Of a stretch of 55,809 bases of DNA, positions 51,223 through 55,809 are shown piece after piece (position 1 is the stretch's first letter; each line of letters starts with the position of its first letter). A model generated the notes under the pieces. The model searched no databases and was not told the origin of the DNA. It saw nothing but the letters and a program-made list of their open reading frames with translations. Source of the DNA: Amycolatopsis sp. A133 (GTDB lineage: Bacteria > Actinomycetota > Actinomycetes > Mycobacteriales > Pseudonocardiaceae); NCBI RefSeq assembly GCF_031082405.1, contig NZ_JAVHJU010000064.1, positions 1-55,809 on the forward strand, in the 5' to 3' direction. Position numbers and translations under genes: made by a program.

Positions 51223-51813
51223 TCACCGGCCCCCGGCGAAGAGGCGGATGACGTCGGGCAGCACGCTCACCGGGATCGTCGGGTCGATCGCGCGCTGGAC
51301 ACCGAGCCCGATGCCCAGGCTGAGCAGCGCCGTCGCGGCGTCGTCGGCCGACATCGGGAGCGTGATCCCGAACCGCTCCGCATAGGCGCCGAGCAGGCCG
51401 GCGATGGTGTCGCGGATGGCCTTGTCCCGCGCCGCCAGCTCGGCACGCACGTGCGGGTCGCGCCGGGCGTTCGTGGCGAACTCGACCTCCAGTGCCGTCC
51501 ACGCCTCGTCGCCGATGCTGCGCTCGGCCCAGGTCTGGAACGCCGCCAGCAGCCCCTCCACCCCCTCGGCGCCGGCCAGCGCCTCGGCGACCAGGGCGAC
51601 CTGCTCGTCGTGGATCCGGTCGAGCACCGTGAGGCAGAGCTCGTCCTTGCTGCGGAAGTTCGAGTACACCGCGCCCTTCGAGTACCCGGCCTCGTCGGCG
51701 ACCTTCTCCAGCGACGTCACCGAGTAGCCGTCGCGGAGGAAGAGCAGCTTGGCGGTCTCGATCAGCTGCTCGCGGGTGCGCGCCTGGCTTTCCGCGCGGG
51801 TGAGTCGGGCCAT
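51223..51813 (-). CDS. TetR-family transcriptional regulator
   Basis: A 196-residue regulator. DNA-binding region TSLEKVADEAGYSKGAVYSN then FRSKDEL, near residue 33, is a clear TetR domain; the C-terminal domain resembles the TetR_C_6-like group. ATG at 51813. Divergent from the flavin monooxygenase at 51880 and the likely repressor of it, through the palindrome at 51859-51875. Confidence 0.92.
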   Translation of the reverse strand: MARLTRAESQARTREQLIETAKLLFLRDGYSVTSLEKVADEAGYSKGAVYSNFRSKDELCLTVLDRIHDEQVALVAEALAGAEGVEGLLAAFQTWAERSIGDEAWTALEVEFATNARRDPHVRAELAARDKAIRDTIAGLLGAYAERFGITLPMSADDAATALLSLGIGLGVQRAIDPTIPVSVLPDVIRLFAGGR

Positions 51814-51858
51814 GCGGGCACTCTAGCGAGCCACGGAATCGGGGTACCGGTGGTTTTT

Positions 51859-51875
51859 GGATACTGCTAGTCTCC
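51859..51875. promoter_or_regulatory. Candidate TetR operator before the monooxygenase
   Basis: GGATACTGCTAGTCTCC pairs at six of eight positions about its centre and lies five bases before the monooxygenase ATG, between divergent TetR and enzyme genes. The overlap with the start region would let a bound repressor block transcription. Confidence 0.45.
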
Positions 51876-51879
51876 GAAA

Positions 51880-53340
51880 ATGGAACAACGTCACTTCGCG
51901 GTCCTCGTCGTCGGTGCCGGGGCGTCCGGGCTGGGCGCCGCCATCCGCCTTTCCCGAGCCGGGGCCGGCGATCTCGCCGTGCTGGAGAAGGCCGACGCGC
52001 TCGGCGGGACCTGGCGCGACAACACCTATCCCGGCTGCGCCTGCGACGTCCCGTCCGCGCTGTACTCGTACTCGTTCGCCCCCAATCCGGAGTGGACGCG
52101 CGCCTTCGCCGGCCAGGCCGAGATCCGGGCGTACCTGCGGGACACGGCCGCGCGGTTCGGTGTCACCGGGAAGATCCGGTACGGCGTCGAGGTGACGCGC
52201 GCCCAGTGGAACGACCGCGACGCGCGTTGGGAGCTGGAGACGTCCCGGGGGCCCTACAGCGCGCGGATCCTGGTCGCCGGCACCGGCCCCTGGCACGAAC
52301 CGCTGATCCCGGACCTGCCGGGGCTCGACGGTTTCCCCGGCGAGGTGTTCCACTCCGCGCGCTGGAACCACGGCTACGACCTGACGGGCAAACGCGTCGC
52401 GGTGATCGGCACCGGCGCGTCCGCGGTCCAGTTCGTCCCGGAGATCGTGCCCCGCGTGGAGCGGCTGCACCTGTTCCAGCGCACCGCGCAGTGGGTCCTG
52501 CCGAAGCCGGATCACCCGGTGCCGGCGGTCGAACGCTTACTCCTGCGCCGGTTCCCGGTGCTGCAGCGGGCCCTGCGCGCCGCCGAATACGGCTTGCTGG
52601 AGACGCTCGGGTTCGGCTTCCGGCACCCTTGGCTGCTGCGGCAGGTGCAGAAGATCGGGCTCGCCCACCTCCGCCGGTCCGTGCGGGATCCCGTGCTGCG
52701 CAGGAAGCTCACCCCGGACTACACACTCGGGTGCAAGCGCCTGCTCATGTCAAACACCTACTACCGCGCCCTGACGGAGTCCACTGTGGACGTCCACGGT
52801 ACGGCGGTGCGGGCGGTGGCGGGCTCGCGCGTGCTGGGCGCGGACGGCTCGGCCGCCGAGGTCGACGCGATCATCTTCGGCACCGGCTTCCACATCCTCG
52901 ACATGCCGGTGTCGGCGCGGGTGTTCGACGCCGGTGGCCGCAGCCTCGACGACCACTGGAAGGGCAGCCCCCAGGCGTACGCCGGGACGACCGTGGCCGG
53001 GTTCCCGAACCTCTACCTGCTGCTCGGCCCCAGCCTCGGCACCGGGCACTCGTCGGCGTTCACGATCGTCGAGGCGCAGCTGCGGCACACGGTGGCGGCG
53101 GTGACCCGGACGCTGCGCTCGGAGCGGACGTCGCTGGCGGTCCGCCCGGAAGCGCAAGCGGCGTTCAACGCCGACGTCCAAGCGGCGCTGCCGGGCACGG
53201 TCTACCAGTCCGGCGGCTGCTCCAGCTACTACACCGACGTCAACGGCCGCAACAGCTTCAGCTGGCCGTTCTCCACCGGACGGCTCCGGGCGCAGGTGGG
53301 CGAGTTCCGCGAAGCCGACTACGAGGTCACAACGTCCTGA
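51880..53340 (+). CDS. Flavin-containing (Baeyer-Villiger type) monooxygenase
   Basis: FAD/NADPH monooxygenase of 486 residues. FAD motif VVGAGASGLG at residue 10, ALGGTWRDNTYPG, the Baeyer-Villiger fingerprint FPGEVFHSARWNHG, and the NADPH motif AVIGTGASAVQ. Such enzymes turn ketones into esters or lactones. ATG at 51880. The last 14 bases overlap the end of the convergent gene. Substrate unknown; the next gene and TetR suggest a lipid or ketone pathway, weakly. Confidence 0.93.
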   Translation: MEQRHFAVLVVGAGASGLGAAIRLSRAGAGDLAVLEKADALGGTWRDNTYPGCACDVPSALYSYSFAPNPEWTRAFAGQAEIRAYLRDTAARFGVTGKIRYGVEVTRAQWNDRDARWELETSRGPYSARILVAGTGPWHEPLIPDLPGLDGFPGEVFHSARWNHGYDLTGKRVAVIGTGASAVQFVPEIVPRVERLHLFQRTAQWVLPKPDHPVPAVERLLLRRFPVLQRALRAAEYGLLETLGFGFRHPWLLRQVQKIGLAHLRRSVRDPVLRRKLTPDYTLGCKRLLMSNTYYRALTESTVDVHGTAVRAVAGSRVLGADGSAAEVDAIIFGTGFHILDMPVSARVFDAGGRSLDDHWKGSPQAYAGTTVAGFPNLYLLLGPSLGTGHSSAFTIVEAQLRHTVAAVTRTLRSERTSLAVRPEAQAAFNADVQAALPGTVYQSGGCSSYYTDVNGRNSFSWPFSTGRLRAQVGEFREADYEVTTS

Positions 53341-54487
53341 AGCCGATCCCCGCCTTGGTGAGCCGGTCCACGAGCGCGCCGCCCATCGCGGTCGCCGTGG
53401 TCACCTGGCCCGCCGTTTCCGGGAGCTCGTCGGTGGCCAGGCACAACGCCGACTCCGCGAGCATCTTGGCCGTCTCGTCGTAGCCCGGGTCGCCGCCGGA
53501 CACCTCCGTCACCACCCGTGAGCCGCCGCCCTCGCCGACGAACCGCACCGAGAACCACGACCTCGCGCGCCGCTGGGGGCTCGGTCCGCTGCCCGGTGCG
53601 AGCAGCCGGGACAGCGCCCGCCGGGCCGGCGGGACCTGGGCCGCGGCGAACAGGGCACCGGCCCCGGCCACCCCGCCGGCCAGCACCGGCAGGTGTTTCA
53701 CGGCGGCGAAGTGCCGGTAGGTGAAGTCCGGCCCGTATCGCTCGGACGCGGCCGCCGAGCGGCGGACGACCTGCGCGTCGATCGTCGGCAGCGGCACCGC
53801 CCACCAGCCCGGGCCGGCGAGCCGGTGCGGGCGGCCGAGCGGGGCGTGCGTGGAGCGGCCGGCGGGCCGGGGCTCGGCGGCCGCCCGCTCGCGGGCCACC
53901 CGGGCCCCGGCCGGCAGCCGGGACATGATGGTCAGCGCGCTCAGGAACGTGCCGCCCGAGGGCATCCCGCCGGCCCGCACGTAGCCGTCGACCTTCAGCG
54001 GCACGCCTTCGGGCAGCTGCTGCACGGTGAACCAGGCGCCGAGGTCGTGCGGGATCGAGTCGAACCCGCACGCGTGGACCAGCCGCGCCCCGGTCTCGCG
54101 GGCGCGCCGGTCGTGCGCCAGGTACATCCGGTCGACGAACTCGGGTTCGCCGGTCAGGTCGACGTAGTCGGTGCCCGCGGCCGCGCACGCGGCCACCAGC
54201 GGCTCGCCGTGCGCCAGGTACGGGCCGACGGTCGTGATCACCACCTTGGCGGCCTCCGCGACGGCCCGCAGCGACGCCGGATCGCCGGAGTCGGCGACGA
54301 GCAGGTCGAGCGAGCCGAACCGGTCGTCGATCTCCGCCAGCCGCGCCCGGACGGCCTCGAGCTTGCCGCGGTTGCGCCCGGCCAGCGCCCAGCGCAGGCC
54401 GGAGGGTGCGTGGCGGGCCAGGTACCCGGCGGTCAGGCCGCCGGTGAACCCGGTGGCGCCGAACAGGACCACGTCGTAGGCGCGCAT
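53327..54487 (-). CDS. Saccharopine dehydrogenase-like / trans-acting enoyl reductase family
   Basis: A 386-residue NAD(P)-binding protein. Rossmann motif VVLFGATGFTGGLTAGYLA, then VITTVGPYLAHGEPLVAACA and GTDYVDLTGEPEF and ACGFDSIPHDLGAWF, the pattern shared by the mycobacterial Rv2449c/Rv2953 group. Rv2953 is a trans-acting enoyl reductase in phthiocerol lipid synthesis; that role is not shown here. ATG at 54487 with GGAGGAGAAGAC upstream. It converges on and overlaps the monooxygenase gene. Confidence 0.9.
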   Translation of the reverse strand: MRAYDVVLFGATGFTGGLTAGYLARHAPSGLRWALAGRNRGKLEAVRARLAEIDDRFGSLDLLVADSGDPASLRAVAEAAKVVITTVGPYLAHGEPLVAACAAAGTDYVDLTGEPEFVDRMYLAHDRRARETGARLVHACGFDSIPHDLGAWFTVQQLPEGVPLKVDGYVRAGGMPSGGTFLSALTIMSRLPAGARVARERAAAEPRPAGRSTHAPLGRPHRLAGPGWWAVPLPTIDAQVVRRSAAASERYGPDFTYRHFAAVKHLPVLAGGVAGAGALFAAAQVPPARRALSRLLAPGSGPSPQRRARSWFSVRFVGEGGGSRVVTEVSGGDPGYDETAKMLAESALCLATDELPETAGQVTTATAMGGALVDRLTKAGIGFRTL

Positions 54488-54596
54488 GTCTTCTCCTCCG
54501 GGAGGTCGGCGGGCTCAGGTTACCCGGCGGTCACTTCCCGGTGCCGGGTGAAAGTACCGGCGGGTACAGTGCCCCCTCGAACGCGAGGAGGCAACC

Positions 54597-55760
54597 GTGA
54601 CCGAACGCTTCGGCAGCTACCAGAACGAGATCTACCTGCAGGGACTCGGTGGTCAGCTGCCCCCGTGCTCGACCGACGCGACGAAGCTCGAGGCGTCGGC
54701 CCGCGAGGTCATGGCACCCGGGCCGTTCTCCTACGTCGCGGGCGCGGCGGGCTCGGGTGCGACCGCGCGTGCGAACCGCGAGGCGTTCGACCGCTGGCGC
54801 GTCGTGCCGCGGATGCTGACCGGCGCCACCGACCGCGACCTGGCCACGACGGTGCTCGGCACCCGGCTGTCCGCCCCGGTCGCCGTCGCGCCGGTCGGCG
54901 TCCAGTCGATCGTCCACCCGGACGCCGAGTCCGCGACGGCCCGCGCCGCCGCCTCGGTCGGGCTGCCGTTCATCCTGTCCACGGCGTCGTCGACGGGCAT
55001 CGAGGACGTCGCCGCGGCCAACGGCGACGGCCCGCGCTGGTTCCAGCTGTACTGGCCCGGTGACAACGACGTCTGCGCGAGCCTGCTGACGCGGGCGAAG
55101 CAGGCCGGCTACACGGCGCTGGTCGTCACGCTCGACACGTGGACGCTGGCCTGGCGACCGTCCGATCTGGACCAGGCGTACCTGCCGTTCCTGAAGGGCG
55201 AGGGGTGCGCGGTCCCGTTCACCGACCCGGTGTTCCGCGGGCTGCTGGAGAAGACCCCGGAAGAGGACCTGAACATGGCGATCCTGCGCTGGATCGGCAT
55301 GCTCACCGGCACCGACCGGACGTGGGACCAGCTGCCGTTCCTGCGCGAGCACTGGGACGGCCCGATCGTGCTCAAGGGCATCCAGCACGTCGCCGACGCG
55401 CGCCGCGCGGCCGAGGCGGGGATGGACGGCATCGTGGTGTCGAACCACGGCGGCCGCCAGGTCGACGGCGCGATCGGCGCGCTGGAGGCCCTCCCGGGCA
55501 TCGTCGCGGCGGTCGGCGACCGCGTGGAGGTGCTGTTCGACTCGGGCATCCGCACCGGCGCGGACGTGCTCAAGGCGATCGCACTGGGCGCGCGGGCGGT
55601 CCTGGTCGGCCGCCCCTGGGTGTACGGACTGGCCCACGCGGGCGAGGACGGCGTCCGGCACGTCCTGCGCAGCCTGCTGGCGGACTTCGACCTGACCATG
55701 GGCCTGTCCGGCCACCGCACGCTCGCCGACCTGGGCCCGGATTCGCTCCAGCGCACGTAA
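54597..55760 (+). CDS. FMN-dependent alpha-hydroxy acid oxidase (lactate 2-monooxygenase-like)
   Basis: A 387-residue TIM-barrel flavoenzyme. FMN and substrate motifs: SYVAGAAGSG, PVAVAPVGVQ, the catalytic His region DGIVVSNHGGRQVDGAIGAL, and FDSGIRTGADVLKAIALGAR then LVGRPWVYGL. The length and insert around GEGCAVPFTDPVF match lactate 2-monooxygenase of mycobacteria, which makes acetate and CO2. GTG start at 54597 with CGAGGAGG upstream. Only a non-coding tail follows to the window end. Confidence 0.91.
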   Translation: MTERFGSYQNEIYLQGLGGQLPPCSTDATKLEASAREVMAPGPFSYVAGAAGSGATARANREAFDRWRVVPRMLTGATDRDLATTVLGTRLSAPVAVAPVGVQSIVHPDAESATARAAASVGLPFILSTASSTGIEDVAAANGDGPRWFQLYWPGDNDVCASLLTRAKQAGYTALVVTLDTWTLAWRPSDLDQAYLPFLKGEGCAVPFTDPVFRGLLEKTPEEDLNMAILRWIGMLTGTDRTWDQLPFLREHWDGPIVLKGIQHVADARRAAEAGMDGIVVSNHGGRQVDGAIGALEALPGIVAAVGDRVEVLFDSGIRTGADVLKAIALGARAVLVGRPWVYGLAHAGEDGVRHVLRSLLADFDLTMGLSGHRTLADLGPDSLQRT

Positions 55761-55787
55761 CGGCCCGCCCAAGCGCCCCAATGTGGC

Positions 55788-55799
55788 GGGGGGGGGGGG
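55788..55799. repeat. Run of twelve G
   Basis: An uninterrupted G12 tract ten bases from the window end, 28 bases after the stop of the last gene. Either a length-variable tract or a sequencing/assembly artefact. Confidence 0.85.
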
Positions 55800-55809
55800 A
55801 GCAGCCCCG

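Overview
The window comes from a high-GC actinobacterium. GTG starts are common, genes are tightly packed, and there is an F420-type LLM oxidoreductase and a TAXI-TRAP uptake system. The order sucB, TIGR01777 epimerase, lipB, lipA matches the dlaT-Rv2216-lipB-lipA block of mycobacteria. Overall style (multiple P450s, TetR genes, secreted chitosanase, VanW protein) suggests a Pseudonocardiales member such as Amycolatopsis. That placement is inference; no database was searched.

Layout. Bases 1-75 are the 3' end of a 5S rRNA, so an rRNA operon lies just outside. Bases 76-599 hold two strong hairpins and an inverted array of 21-bp repeats. Bases 600-14218 are mostly minus-strand: an L,D-transpeptidase lipoprotein, a patatin, a DedA protein, lipA, an SDR, then (plus strand) a TetR/LLM pair, then the lipoate/2-oxoacid dehydrogenase cluster lpd - sucB - serine hydrolase - epimerase - PAP2 - lipB. 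Bases 14410-19808 carry small conserved genes, a SUKH-type protein, a TAXI-TRAP transporter and a TetR regulator. Bases 19851-23290 contain two cytochrome P450s, each with its own small [3Fe-4S]-type ferredoxin, a PadR regulator and two clear palindromic operators. Bases 23299-29906 hold mtnA, RidA, a second 21-bp inverted array, a PIG-L deacetylase, a Fpg/Nei glycosylase, an MFS/MocR pair and a VOC protein.

Bases 30046-31116 form a probable translation-responsive operon: an 18-codon leader ORF with a near-perfect Shine-Dalgarno, a hairpin that masks the next ribosome-binding site, a GNAT acetyltransferase and a second-copy-like IF-1. Bases 31232-36414 look accessory: a membrane-anchored Nudix-like protein, a clavaminate-synthase-like amino-acid dioxygenase and a large NB-ARC/TPR STAND ATPase. 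Bases 36619-40546 carry an epoxide hydrolase with a divergent CGNR regulator, a dienelactone hydrolase and TrpB2.

The most unusual gene is at 42729-43070: a 113-residue protein made almost entirely of ten PTDW(T) repeats, preceded by a good ribosome-binding site and set between a diguanylate cyclase and an MFS exporter. The repeats differ at synonymous sites, which argues for selection on the peptide. The rest (43100-55760) is an MFS transporter, a VanW protein, a sugar-acid dehydratase with a divergent GntR regulator, a metallophosphoesterase, an HhH-PHP protein, a chitosanase, a TetR/Baeyer-Villiger-type monooxygenase pair, a saccharopine-dehydrogenase-like protein and a lactate 2-monooxygenase-like enzyme. 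The window ends just after a 12-G run.
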